Positions 43,322 through 51,624 of a DNA stretch of 64,000 bases are shown piece after piece; the first letter of the stretch is position 1; the number at the start of each line of letters is the position of its first letter. A program made the translations under genes and the position numbers. The notes below the pieces were generated by a model. It saw only the letters and a program-made list of their open reading frames with translations. It was not told where the DNA came from and did not search any database. Source of the stretch: Chitinophaga rhizophila (GTDB lineage Bacteria > Bacteroidota > Bacteroidia > Chitinophagales > Chitinophagaceae). The DNA lies in NCBI RefSeq assembly GCF_019492185.1, contig NZ_JAICCF010000003.1, forward strand, positions 310,001 to 374,000, read 5' to 3'.

Positions 43322-44854
43322 CTACTTCCAGGCCCGGAACGCTTGCTGCTTTTCCAGTTGCCACTGCCTCAACTTATCAGCAAAAACCGGCGAAATACCT
43401 GTCAGCAGATAAACACCGGTACGGTATTCCCGCGCCAGCACATCCGTAACCTGACCGGTTTTGATATGCCCGGACGCATATTGCCGGACATATTCCTGCA
43501 GTTCATCGCCTACAACGATGACATAACGCAGACTGTCAGTAGCCGGAAACCAGTTCATATAATCCGCATTGAAGGTAACCGCCGGAGTTACCTCCTTCTT
43601 TGCATAGAAGTTAATGGCGCCAGCCTGGCCGTAGTTCTCACAAAGAATCAATAAATGCCTCCGCTCATCTAAGGGCGCCTGCCGGAAAGTATTGGCTACA
43701 AGTCCTGCCAGTTCCCGCCATCCACGCATGTCAGCAAAATCCTGTGGCAGATCGTGCAATTGGCCGTCTTCCCACCGACATAACAATTCCCGCATGCCTG
43801 GCTTAATCATGCTATGCAATTGCTCAGGAGGTAACACAGGAAAAACAAAACGGTATAACATCACCATAGGCAAAGCTATCAGTACAAGCCATACCGGACG
43901 GGTATACCTGAGCCAGCCATTGGAAAAGAGCCGTTCCCAATATACGCTTCCATATGCCAGCATCACCGGGTAGAGACCCAGGGCATAATAGCCTTTTGCC
44001 TTCAGGTAAATGAACAGGGCCATGACCAGCAAGAAGCTCCATCCAAAAAACCTGTAAGCACAGAAAGGCTTATACCAGAACAAGCTAATCAGGCCGGTGA
44101 CCCAGATACATGTTCCGAACATAAAGAACAGCAGCTGCTCTACCACAAAGCCCATTCTGTCTACATTGACCAGCTGAGTATCTGCCAGCTCTTTCATATG
44201 ATGTAGTACCGGCATGCCCTGCCGGAGCTGCCAGATAATATTGGGGGCTGCGACAATCAGAGCAATCATAATGCCCACATACAGGTACTTCTCCGCAAAT
44301 ATCCTCCATTGCCTGGCCAGCAGTAAGGCGGGCACAACTCCGGCAATCACGAACAATACATTATACTTATTAAGAAATGCCAGTCCGGCCACCAGCCCCA
44401 GCCAAAGGAGTAATGGTGACTTGCGGTTGTTAACGTATGCAATCAGCAGATATAACAGCAGTGTCCAGGCTAATATATCGGCGCTGTTAGGCTGGTAAAG
44501 AATATTGACCCTGGACACTGCCGAAAAGAGAAATGCTGTAGCAGCCACAGTCTGTGCATACCATCCGCCTTTCAATAAGGAAATAGTTTTCCAGATAAGC
44601 AGCATTGTCAGCGTGCCAAACAGGGCAGGGAAGAAGCGTACCCAAAATACCCCTCCGCCAAGCACATGAATCACAAAAGAAACAAAAGCGGTAAACGGCG
44701 GTACAGACAAATAACCTGCAGCAAGATGATTGCCCTGGTCCAAGTGCAGGTATTCATCGCGATGAAGATCGTAAGCGTCGTTAACAATAAAGAGGTGAAG
44801 TAGTAGCTTGGCAGCAACAAATAAGAGTAAGAGTATTTTAGAGCGATGGCCCAT
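43322..44854 (-). CDS. GT39/ArnT-like membrane glycosyltransferase
   Basis: 510 residues with about ten or more predicted transmembrane helices. The acidic pair in LHRDEYLHLDQG after the first helix is the catalytic Asp/Glu motif of the GT-C type PMT/ArnT superfamily, which moves a sugar from a polyprenyl-phosphate donor to protein or lipid on the periplasmic face. The C-terminal soluble domain (about 360-510) is smaller than in ArnT itself. Acceptor unknown. It converges on birA with no spacer; a long hairpin lies in the 5' leader. Confidence 0.85.
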   Translation of the reverse strand: MGHRSKILLLLFVAAKLLLHLFIVNDAYDLHRDEYLHLDQGNHLAAGYLSVPPFTAFVSFVIHVLGGGVFWVRFFPALFGTLTMLLIWKTISLLKGGWYAQTVAATAFLFSAVSRVNILYQPNSADILAWTLLLYLLIAYVNNRKSPLLLWLGLVAGLAFLNKYNVLFVIAGVVPALLLARQWRIFAEKYLYVGIMIALIVAAPNIIWQLRQGMPVLHHMKELADTQLVNVDRMGFVVEQLLFFMFGTCIWVTGLISLFWYKPFCAYRFFGWSFLLVMALFIYLKAKGYYALGLYPVMLAYGSVYWERLFSNGWLRYTRPVWLVLIALPMVMLYRFVFPVLPPEQLHSMIKPGMRELLCRWEDGQLHDLPQDFADMRGWRELAGLVANTFRQAPLDERRHLLILCENYGQAGAINFYAKKEVTPAVTFNADYMNWFPATDSLRYVIVVGDELQEYVRQYASGHIKTGQVTDVLAREYRTGVYLLTGISPVFADKLRQWQLEKQQAFRAWK

Positions 44855-45217
44855 TAGAATAAATCCTGGGTTTAGAAAGGGCTACATGTCATCATTACTA
44901 CAGCTCATAGGTAAGGAAGTGATAACATGTAGCCCGATATAAATATCTTGTCATACTGCAACAGATAGTCGGTTCAAATAGGCAGTTCATCAAAAAGACC
45001 AGTTGATGAAAACAAGATTTTGGTTGATAAAGGTTGATCCGAAGTTGTGAAATATTTGTTAATTTATCAAAAGAAAATTTGCAACAATGATACAAAGGAG
45101 AAATCTTTATCATGTCCGGTGACCATCCACCCGGCTATTCCCCCGTACATCCCGTCGGGCTCCGGCACTAATTTATTCGGGTACCAGAGAGAATTTGCTT
45201 TTAACTAACTTTACGAT
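44855..45217. other. Intergenic region between GT39 and AraC genes
   Basis: 363 bp, AT-rich, divergent promoters expected. Besides the inverted repeat at 44879-44935 it has AATATTTG near 45050 and TAACTTTA (45206-45213) close to the AraC start, each one base off the -7 consensus. No gene seen. Confidence 0.5.
44879..44935. repeat. Long inverted repeat upstream of the GT39 gene
   Basis: Perfect 11-bp arms gggctacatgt (44879-44889) and acatgtagccc (44925-44935); pairing continues inward with one mismatch and some wobbles to about 18-20 pairs. It lies 25 bp before the GT39 start on the minus strand. Confidence 0.7.
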
Positions 45218-46162
45218 ATGTCCTCCGTAAATAGTAAGAATCGTAGAACAGTGCATCGCAAAGAGCTGCAACTTAGCGACGACTTTTCGAGTGTAAGCCT
45301 TGACAAGGAATGCTTACCGCAGGTGCCGGCAAAGAGTAATTTCACCATTCACTCACGTTCGACCAATCCCTGCCGGGAATACATTTCCGCCAGCAGACGA
45401 GACTATTACAAAATAACATTGATGACAAAGGGCGGCGGTATCATGACACTGGGCCAGCGCAGTTATGTGATCAAAGCACCGGCTATTGTGTTTATCAATC
45501 AGCTGGAGCCGAAAACCTGGCAACCGGAAGGGGAGCAGGATGGTTATTACTGCCGGTTTACGGAAAATCTGTTTGAGATGCACCGGCATTCCCGGGAAGA
45601 ATTGTTGCACCACCCGCTTTTCCAAACAGGTGCTAATCCGGTATTAAGCCTGACAGAGCAGCAACGCGATTATATGCTGCAGCTCTTTGGACACCTGCTC
45701 AAGGAAAATAAGGATTGTAACCCTTATCGCCAGGAAGCCATACTGATCTACCTGCAGTTATTACTGTTAGAAGCAAAGAGGATTGGTGCTCCGGAGGTCA
45801 TACCGCATCGGTCTCTTACGACAGCCCAGCTGCTGGCAGAGCGGTTTACTGATACCCTGGAGAAGCAATTTCCTATTACATCAGAACTGGAGCAGATTCA
45901 GCTTAAAACTGCCGGCGATTTCGCACAGGTATTAAATGTTCATCCCAATCACCTCAATGCCACGGTCAAGCGCGTAACAGGCCGTACTACCAGCGAGCAT
46001 ATCCGCCAGCGCATGCTGCTGGAAGCCCGTCTGCTTCTGCTGCATACAGACTGGCCCATTGCCGCTATCGCCCACAGCCTCGGATTCGAGGAACCAGCTA
46101 ATTTCTCTCACTTCTTCAAAAGTCAGACGGGTCATACACCGCATACTTTCAGAATGCTCTGA
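45218..46162 (+). CDS. AraC-family transcriptional regulator
   Basis: 314 residues. The N-terminal half (about 30-170) looks like a cupin-type sensor (YKITLMTKGGGIMTLGQRSYVIKAPAIVFIN), and the C-terminal half has both HTH motifs of the AraC domain: FAQVLNVHPNHLNATVKRVTG and WPIAAIAHSLGFEEPANFSHFFKSQTGHTPHTFR. Bacteroidota AraC proteins of this plan often respond to small metabolites. The nearest possible targets are the GT39 gene upstream (divergent) or itself; nothing in the sequence decides. It stands alone, followed by a 0.8 kb gene-free stretch. Confidence 0.92.
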   Translation: MSSVNSKNRRTVHRKELQLSDDFSSVSLDKECLPQVPAKSNFTIHSRSTNPCREYISASRRDYYKITLMTKGGGIMTLGQRSYVIKAPAIVFINQLEPKTWQPEGEQDGYYCRFTENLFEMHRHSREELLHHPLFQTGANPVLSLTEQQRDYMLQLFGHLLKENKDCNPYRQEAILIYLQLLLLEAKRIGAPEVIPHRSLTTAQLLAERFTDTLEKQFPITSELEQIQLKTAGDFAQVLNVHPNHLNATVKRVTGRTTSEHIRQRMLLEARLLLLHTDWPIAAIAHSLGFEEPANFSHFFKSQTGHTPHTFRML

Positions 46163-46369
46163 TGCTATAACACATCAGGCAATAGCAGTCATTTACGCAG
46201 CGCTCCTACATCTGCTTCCAGGAAGCAGTAAAAGGAACTAATTACGATCATGGGAATGATGCACGTTTGATATTTATACAAAACCAGGAGGCAAAGAATT
46301 AAACCAGGCATTAAGCCTCATACGCGGATCTGAAAATTATATAGTACAGATATGGTGGCAAACGGCGGA

Positions 46370-46479
46370 GACGAAGAAGGAATGAATAAGCGACGGACTT
46401 GAATACTACTAGCGACGAACAAGCGACGAACAAGGGACGAACAAGGGACGAACAAGAGGTGGACTTGAATACTATTAGC
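46370..46479. repeat. 11-bp tandem array with embedded long direct repeats
   Basis: Ten consecutive 11-bp units. The four central ones (46414-46457) are near-identical copies of GACGAACAAGS. The outer units have diverged, but two 20-bp blocks at 46395-46414 and 46461-46480, differing at one base, are spaced exactly 66 bp (six units) apart, so the array grew by multi-unit duplication. The unit is shared with the array at 11676-11741. Confidence 0.88.
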
Positions 46480-46913
46480 GGTGACCTGACCGCACAAAAG
46501 TATTAGACTACGATAATTATCTCCACATGCGATGAACTATCTTATTTAACCTCCTAATTATCCGCAAAATAAGTATGCTCACTGCGAACAGCAGTAAGTA
46601 TTCTTCAATCTGATAATTACCACCTGCATTATCAGTAGTAACATTCCGTCAAATCCACCCAACGGTTTTATCCACACACCATAGCCTAATACGCCAAATC
46701 AAGCCTCATAACAAGGAACGTCAAAGAAGTGCAGTCAGCGAGGCTATACTGGCGTTGCCGGCAGAAAACTAACATCCCGCTTGGGTAAAAAGATATTCAC
46801 CGGATGTACGATCAATGGATTTTGCTATTAAGAAGATTAACCGAGCCTTCTCAGTGAGAGTATTCCGCAGTAACGTAGAGCCGCCCTGACAGGCAGGGAA
46901 CAAACACCAGCAA

Positions 46914-46949
46914 TAAAAAAAGGCCGTCCAATAAATGAACAGCCTTTAA
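46914..46949 (-). terminator. Terminator of the nadC-dagK-eIF1 operon
   Basis: aaaggctgt and acggccttt pair (one G-U) on the minus strand, followed by a TTTTTTTATT tract. Confidence 0.75.
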
Positions 46950-46954
46950 AAAAT

Positions 46955-47287
46955 TTACTTGGCTTTATACCCCCAATCCTGCAACCATTTCAACACTTTA
47001 TCTTTATAGTCGCCCTGTATAAGGATCTGACCGTCTTTCGCACTTCCGCCCGTGCCACATTTGGTCTTCAATTCCTTTCCGAGTTTCTCCAGGTCTTCGT
47101 CTTTCCCTACGAAGCCATTGACTAATGTCACGACTTTCCCTGCGCGTTGTTTTGTATCCAGTTTTACACGCAACTGTTGCTGTGCCGGCGCAAGCGTTTC
47201 TACCTGTTCCGGTTCATCATTCTCCGGCCTGAAATCAGGATTGGTTGAATAGACTATCCCACCTGTATTAAGCTTCTTCTTTGACAT
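46955..47287 (-). CDS. SUI1/eIF1-like translation factor (YciH family)
   Basis: 110 residues. A disordered N-terminus (about 1-35, Glu/Pro/Gln-rich) precedes the SUI1 fold: LRVKLDTKQRAGKVVTLVNGFVG, LKTKCGTGGSAKDGQILIQGDYKDKVLKWLQDWGY. Bacterial homologs (YciH) act on start-codon fidelity in vitro and may be stress factors. It is the last gene of a three-gene operon after dagK (10-bp gap); the link to NAD and lipid metabolism is not apparent. Confidence 0.93.
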   Translation of the reverse strand: MSKKKLNTGGIVYSTNPDFRPENDEPEQVETLAPAQQQLRVKLDTKQRAGKVVTLVNGFVGKDEDLEKLGKELKTKCGTGGSAKDGQILIQGDYKDKVLKWLQDWGYKAK

Positions 47288-47297
47288 AACAATTAGT

Positions 47298-48182
47298 TTA
47301 AGATCGGTTAACTATTACCTGCAGCGCACCGGGGTGTACGCGGAATGCTACTTTACCGTTTTCTTTCAACGGCACAGCATCGCCATCCACCTGCAGATGC
47401 GCCAGCTCATTACTTGTAACAACGATAGTTTCCCCTGTATAGTGTTGCATATAACGGGTCTTGTCAATATTTCCCATGAGTGAATGATAACCTACCGGTA
47501 TCAATCCATAGAGTTTGATGGGAGGTACGACACATAGGTCTAGTTTCCCGTCAAATACATTGGCTCCGGGTGCGAGTTTAAATTCGTAGCCAAACTGGTT
47601 GCCGTTTGCGACGGTCAGCAGAAAAGCGCGTTGCTGCAAGGTCTTTCCGTCAACACTGATCTGATAGGAGGGGCCTTTATAGCTGCTGAAGCTCTGGAAT
47701 ACGAGTTTAGCATACCCCCATAGACCACGTTTTGTTTTATGCCTGAACTGATCAGCGACAAGTGCGTCAAAGCCGACGCCGGCGTTACTGAGAAACAGGT
47801 GTTCGTTGGCATATCCTACATCGATGGCTTTACGTTTACCGTCTGCAATAACTTCCAGTGCGCGTGCAACCTTGAGGGGTATTTTTAATGCTCTGGCGAG
47901 GCCGTTACCGCTACCTAGCGGGATAATGGCTAGTGCAGTGGTGGTACCAACCAGGCCCTGGGCTATTTCATTGATGGAACCATCACCACCTACAGCGACT
48001 ACTGTATCTGTTCCATTTGCAACCGCAGCTCTGGCCAGGTCAGTGCCGTGACCGAGATATTCCAGGTGAGTTATTTCGACTGAGAAGGCTTTCGGCGTTA
48101 AATATTTCCTGATAATGCCTTCCAGGCGTTTCTCCCTGTCAGTACCGGCTTTGCGGTTTATGATGAATAAAATCTTTCTCAA
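47298..48182 (-). CDS. Diacylglycerol kinase-family lipid kinase (YegS/DgkB type)
   Basis: 294 residues. The nucleotide-binding GGDGS motif is at 65-69 (VVAVGGDGSINEIAQGL), followed by IPLGSGNGLARAL (87-99), and the C-terminal beta-rich lipid-binding domain is complete. Members phosphorylate diacylglycerol or related lipids at the membrane and recycle lipid by-products. The precise lipid is unknown. It lies 11 bp after nadC and 10 bp before the SUI1-like gene, so it is the middle gene of that operon. Confidence 0.9.
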   Translation of the reverse strand: MRKILFIINRKAGTDREKRLEGIIRKYLTPKAFSVEITHLEYLGHGTDLARAAVANGTDTVVAVGGDGSINEIAQGLVGTTTALAIIPLGSGNGLARALKIPLKVARALEVIADGKRKAIDVGYANEHLFLSNAGVGFDALVADQFRHKTKRGLWGYAKLVFQSFSSYKGPSYQISVDGKTLQQRAFLLTVANGNQFGYEFKLAPGANVFDGKLDLCVVPPIKLYGLIPVGYHSLMGNIDKTRYMQHYTGETIVVTSNELAHLQVDGDAVPLKENGKVAFRVHPGALQVIVNRS

Positions 48183-48193
48183 CGTTAGGGATA

Positions 48194-49039
48194 TTATATT
48201 GCTTTTAAACTAAGATCAAGGCTGACTGCGTGATGGATGACAGCACCAGCTGACACATAATCAACGCCTGTCTTTGCATAGGCTTCGAGTGTATTGAGGT
48301 TGATGCCTCCTGAGGCTTCAGTTTCATAGCGGCCGTTGATCAGGGCCAGGGCTTCTGTGATCTGAGCGGGAGAGAAGTTATCCAGCATGATACGATGGAT
48401 CTGGCCTACTGACAGCACTTCTTTTACATCTTCCAGGTTGCGTGTTTCCACCTCTATTTTCAGGGGTAGATTGTGCTGTTGGAGGTAAGCAACTGTTTTA
48501 GTAACAGCCGCTGTGATGCCACCTGCAAAATCAATATGATTATCTTTCAGCATTACCATGTCATACAGGCCCATACGGTGATTCACACCGCCACCGATAC
48601 GTACAGCTTCTTTTTCCAGTAAGCGGAAGTTAGGCGTTGTTTTACGGGTATCCAGCAGCTGGGTATGATATCCTTTCAGTACATCTACATAACTGCGTGT
48701 GAGGGTGGCAATACCGCTCATTCGCTGCATACAGTTCAGCACAAGGCGTTCTCCCATCAGCAGGGTATGTGTGGATGCCTCGACTTCAAAAGCTATTTCG
48801 CCGGCTTTCATGGTATCGCCATCCTTTTTGAATGGCTTAAAAATGGAATCTTTATCCAGGATCCGGAAAATAACGGCTGCTACTTCCATCCCTGCTAATA
48901 TGCCATCTTCTTTTATTTTCAGCCTTGCGCCGCCTCTGGCGTCAGCCGGTATACATGCCAAGGTAGAGTGGTCTCCATCCCCAATATCTTCAGCCAGTGC
49001 GCTGCGAATAAGCTCTGTTAATGCTGGTTCCTGTAACAT
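48194..49039 (-). CDS. nadC: Nicotinate-nucleotide pyrophosphorylase (carboxylating), quinolinate phosphoribosyltransferase
   Basis: 281 residues. It makes nicotinate mononucleotide from quinolinate and PRPP in de novo NAD synthesis. Motifs: EDIGDGDHST near the N-terminus, LNCMQRMSGIATLT, LLDTRKTTPNFRLLEKEAVRIGGGVNHRMGLYDMVMLKDNHI and the C-terminal EASGGINLNTLEAYAKTGVDYVSAGAVIH barrel end. All catalytic Arg/Lys/Glu positions seem present. nadA and nadB are not in this window. First gene of the nadC-dagK-eIF1 operon. A TTAATTTG box at 49069-49076 (minus) is a weak promoter candidate. Confidence 0.96.
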   Translation of the reverse strand: MLQEPALTELIRSALAEDIGDGDHSTLACIPADARGGARLKIKEDGILAGMEVAAVIFRILDKDSIFKPFKKDGDTMKAGEIAFEVEASTHTLLMGERLVLNCMQRMSGIATLTRSYVDVLKGYHTQLLDTRKTTPNFRLLEKEAVRIGGGVNHRMGLYDMVMLKDNHIDFAGGITAAVTKTVAYLQQHNLPLKIEVETRNLEDVKEVLSVGQIHRIMLDNFSPAQITEALALINGRYETEASGGINLNTLEAYAKTGVDYVSAGAVIHHAVSLDLSLKAI

Positions 49040-49110
49040 ACTATCGGTTTGAAAGAACGAAAGTAAGCCAAATTAAGAAAGGAGCTGAGTTGTTATACTG
49101 CTGGAATGTA

Positions 49111-49138
49111 AAAAAGTCCGGACGGAGCCGGACTTTTC
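49111..49138 (-). terminator. Terminator of the DUF4783 gene
   Basis: aaaagtccgg and ccggactttt form a perfect 10-bp stem with a 6-base loop; TTTTTT follows on the minus strand. Confidence 0.85.
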
Positions 49139-49163
49139 AATATCAATCTTAACAATTCTATAC

Positions 49164-49583
49164 TTATTTGCTTTCAAAGCGCAGTTCATTCAGTACCATG
49201 GATCCGCCTTTCATCTGGAGAAAGAAGGATGTCCGGAAAGTACCACCTGAAGTACCAACATTAGCGATACCTACGCGGGAGCCGCCTTTGCTTTCTACCT
49301 GGTGTATTAATTCAAATGATTTAACCTGATTTTTTCCGAAGAAATCTTTGAGAATGATTTCTGCCTGTGCTTTGCTGTAAGAGTTAGATTTACCAGCCAT
49401 GCTGATTTCTACAGTGTTATCAAGGTAGCGGGATAGAGCGCTTGCGTCGCCTTGTTTAATCGCAGACACTACGTCTTCAAAAGGGCCTGCTGCAGTAGAT
49501 TTCAAGTTAGCGGCTGACAAGGTAAATGCAGTGATAATGACGCCAAACAACACAACTCCAAGCACATACATTAACTTTTTCAT
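49164..49583 (-). CDS. DUF4783-family secreted protein
   Basis: 139 residues from the ATG at 49583; twelve more codons are open upstream but the signal peptide begins here (MKKLMYVLGVVLFGVIITAFTLSA). The mature part has the DUF4783 layout: PFEDVVSAIKQGDASALSRYLDNTVEISM, a central SYSKAQAEIILKDFFGKN and a beta-sheet end VLNELRFES, resembling the NTF2/SnoaL-like cone fold. The function of the family is unknown. In other Bacteroidota I recall it next to nadC, as here. Single gene with its own terminator. Confidence 0.85.
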   Translation of the reverse strand: MKKLMYVLGVVLFGVIITAFTLSAANLKSTAAGPFEDVVSAIKQGDASALSRYLDNTVEISMAGKSNSYSKAQAEIILKDFFGKNQVKSFELIHQVESKGGSRVGIANVGTSGGTFRTSFFLQMKGGSMVLNELRFESK

Positions 49584-49791
49584 CGTCAGTATTTTATTAA
49601 GTAGTAAAGTTTTCATCATTAGGTTGAAAAGGGCTAAAACTATGCCAATTTGCAGGATGCCTTTTAAAATACAATCATCGTTGTATTGTACAATGATTAA
49701 TTAATGCGAAGATATTAATATATATTTTTAGAATAAAACCAAAGTATAGCAAACTTCAGGGCCACCTGTATGAATTTTGAAGGCATTTCAA

Positions 49792-49799
49792 TAAGTTTG
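49792..49799 (+). promoter_or_regulatory. Candidate promoter for gpmI
   Basis: TAAGTTTG matches TAnnTTTG, 67 bp before the ATG. A TTTG is 12 bp upstream rather than 19. Weak call. Confidence 0.3.
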
Positions 49800-49866
49800 A
49801 TGCCGTTTCGAGGATGCTTCATAACTTTAGCCTCCTTAACTGAACAAGAAAAATACAACCGGAAAT

Positions 49867-51390
49867 ATGGAAAAGAAAAGAGCCATTCTCGTTATTATGG
49901 ATGGATGGGGGCAAGGACAGGTTCCTGCCGCAGATGCTATCGCGCATTCAAATACGCCATTTGTAAGCAGCCTGTATACAAAGTACCCGCATAGTACATT
50001 GATTACCTGCGGAGAGGATGTTGGCCTGCCTGAAGGACAGATGGGAAACTCCGAAGTAGGACACCTTAACCTCGGAGCCGGACGTGTTGTATACCAGGAA
50101 TTACAGCGTATCAATGTTGCTATCCGTACCGGTGAATTAGCCGGCAACCAGGTGCTTCAGGATACGTTTAACTACGCCAAGAATAACGATAAAGCACTTC
50201 ACCTGATCGGTCTTGTAAGTGATGGTGGCGTACACTCGCACATCAATCACCTCAAAGCACTGACCCAGATTGCGAAAGATAGAGGACTGACCAAAGTATA
50301 TATCCACGCCTTCACCGACGGCCGTGATACAGATCCTAAGGGTGGTCTTGAATACATGGAAGACCTGGTAGCTCACCTGAAGACAACTGTAGGTCAGGTA
50401 GCCAGCATCACAGGCCGCTACTATGCGATGGACCGCGATAAGCGCTGGGAACGCGTGAAACTGGCATATGACGCACTGGTACATGGTACCGGTACGCCTA
50501 CGCAGGATGTGGTGAATGCAATCAGAACTTCCTACGCAGAAGGTGTAACAGATGAATTTATCAAGCCAATCATCACTACAGATGCGCAGCTGAATCCGAT
50601 TGCTACCATCCAGCCAGGCGATGCAGTACTCTGCTTCAACTTCCGTACTGACCGTTGCCGTGAAATTACGCAGGTACTTACCCAGCAGCCATTCCCTGAC
50701 TTTGGTATGCAACCGTTACCGCTGCATTATACTACCATGACCGAGTATGACAAAACCTATAAAGGAGTGCATGTTATATTCGATAATGATAATCTGCAGA
50801 ATACTATCGGCGAAGTGCTGGAAGCCAATAACCGCAGCCAGATACGTATTGCAGAAACAGAGAAGTATCCGCACGTATCCTTCTTCTTCTCTGGCGGACG
50901 AGAAAGAGAGTTTCAGGGAGAACGCCGTCTGATAGTAGCTTCTCCGAAAGTTGCTACTTATGACATGAAACCTGAGATGAGCGCTTATGAAGTAACAGAT
51001 ACTATCGTTCCGGAGATAGAAGGTAAAACTGCTGATTTTATTTGCCTCAACTTCGCTAATGCTGATATGGTAGGCCATACCGGTATATGGCCAGCTGCTA
51101 TCAAAGCAGTTGAAACCGTTGATGCCTGTGTGGAAAGAGTAGTAACCGCAGCACTGAAGAACGATTATACAGTATTCCTTACGGCAGACCACGGTAATGC
51201 TGATTACATGATCAATAGCGATGGTACTCCGAATACGGCTCATACGACTAACCTGGTACCTTATTTCATCATCAGCAATGATTTTAAAGGTGAGGTGAAA
51301 CCAGGCAAACTCGGTGACGTAGCACCTACCATCCTTACCCTGATGGATCTTCCGATTCCGGTTGAAATGACTGGTAACATACTGGTATAA
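49867..51390 (+). CDS. gpmI: 2,3-bisphosphoglycerate-independent phosphoglycerate mutase
   Basis: 507 residues, standard length. Interconverts 3- and 2-phosphoglycerate in glycolysis. The alkaline phosphatase-like domain supplies Asp12 (VIMDGWG) and the nucleophile Ser62 (GQMGNSEVGHLNLG); the inserted phosphotransferase domain follows, and the metal site is completed by LNFANADMVGHTG and LTADHGNADYM. Codon use is strongly biased as for a highly expressed gene. Single-gene unit with a perfect terminator. Confidence 0.97.
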   Translation: MEKKRAILVIMDGWGQGQVPAADAIAHSNTPFVSSLYTKYPHSTLITCGEDVGLPEGQMGNSEVGHLNLGAGRVVYQELQRINVAIRTGELAGNQVLQDTFNYAKNNDKALHLIGLVSDGGVHSHINHLKALTQIAKDRGLTKVYIHAFTDGRDTDPKGGLEYMEDLVAHLKTTVGQVASITGRYYAMDRDKRWERVKLAYDALVHGTGTPTQDVVNAIRTSYAEGVTDEFIKPIITTDAQLNPIATIQPGDAVLCFNFRTDRCREITQVLTQQPFPDFGMQPLPLHYTTMTEYDKTYKGVHVIFDNDNLQNTIGEVLEANNRSQIRIAETEKYPHVSFFFSGGREREFQGERRLIVASPKVATYDMKPEMSAYEVTDTIVPEIEGKTADFICLNFANADMVGHTGIWPAAIKAVETVDACVERVVTAALKNDYTVFLTADHGNADYMINSDGTPNTAHTTNLVPYFIISNDFKGEVKPGKLGDVAPTILTLMDLPIPVEMTGNILV

Positions 51391-51411
51391 GTATTATAAA
51401 CGTAGATATAC

Positions 51412-51448
51412 AAAGCTGTCCCGTCTAAGATGGGACAGCTTTTTTTTT
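51412..51448 (+). terminator. gpmI terminator
   Basis: Perfect 11-bp stem aaagctgtccc/gggacagcttt with a nine-base loop and a run of nine to ten T. Confidence 0.92.
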
Positions 51449-51474
51449 ATATTATTTCTATCCTGTAACTATTC

Positions 51475-51565
51475 GTCGAGATGATACGTTTTACGTTTTT
51501 TAGTGCTCTCGACAGATTTGCTCATGCATCAGATGCGCCGTCTTTACGGCGCATTAACTTTTTTA
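51475..51565 (+). ncRNA. Candidate structured RNA between gpmI terminator and lipoprotein promoter
   Basis: Two hairpins in a row: gtcgaga (51475-51481) with tctcgac (51507-51513), and atgcgccgt (51533-51541) with acggcgcat (51546-51554) followed by aacttttttat. The second is a textbook terminator, yet no gene ends nearby after the gpmI terminator, and the next promoter candidate lies downstream at 51613. The segment may be a small RNA or a backup terminator. No promoter box was seen for it. Confidence 0.35.
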
Positions 51566-51612
51566 TATCATTTGCAGTCAGACAGATGCGCGGTGCATTA
51601 AAGCATCTTCCC

Positions 51613-51620
51613 TACATTTG
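51613..51620 (+). promoter_or_regulatory. Candidate promoter giving a leaderless lipoprotein mRNA
   Basis: TACATTTG matches TAnnTTTG and ends four bases before the ATG at 51625, so transcription would begin at about the start codon. The porZ promoter candidate has the same spacing. Confidence 0.5.
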
Positions 51621-51624
51621 CACC

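Larger units (their letters stand above)
46163..46954. other. Gene-free stretch with 11-bp array
   Basis: 792 bp in which I see no gene. It contains the 11-bp array (46370-46479), a short ccctg/caggg inverted repeat near 46883, and the terminator of the nadC operon at the right end. No promoter box of note. Confidence 0.6.

Noticed and set aside
44879..44935. MITE insertion
   Set aside because: No direct target duplication on the two sides; kept only as an inverted repeat.
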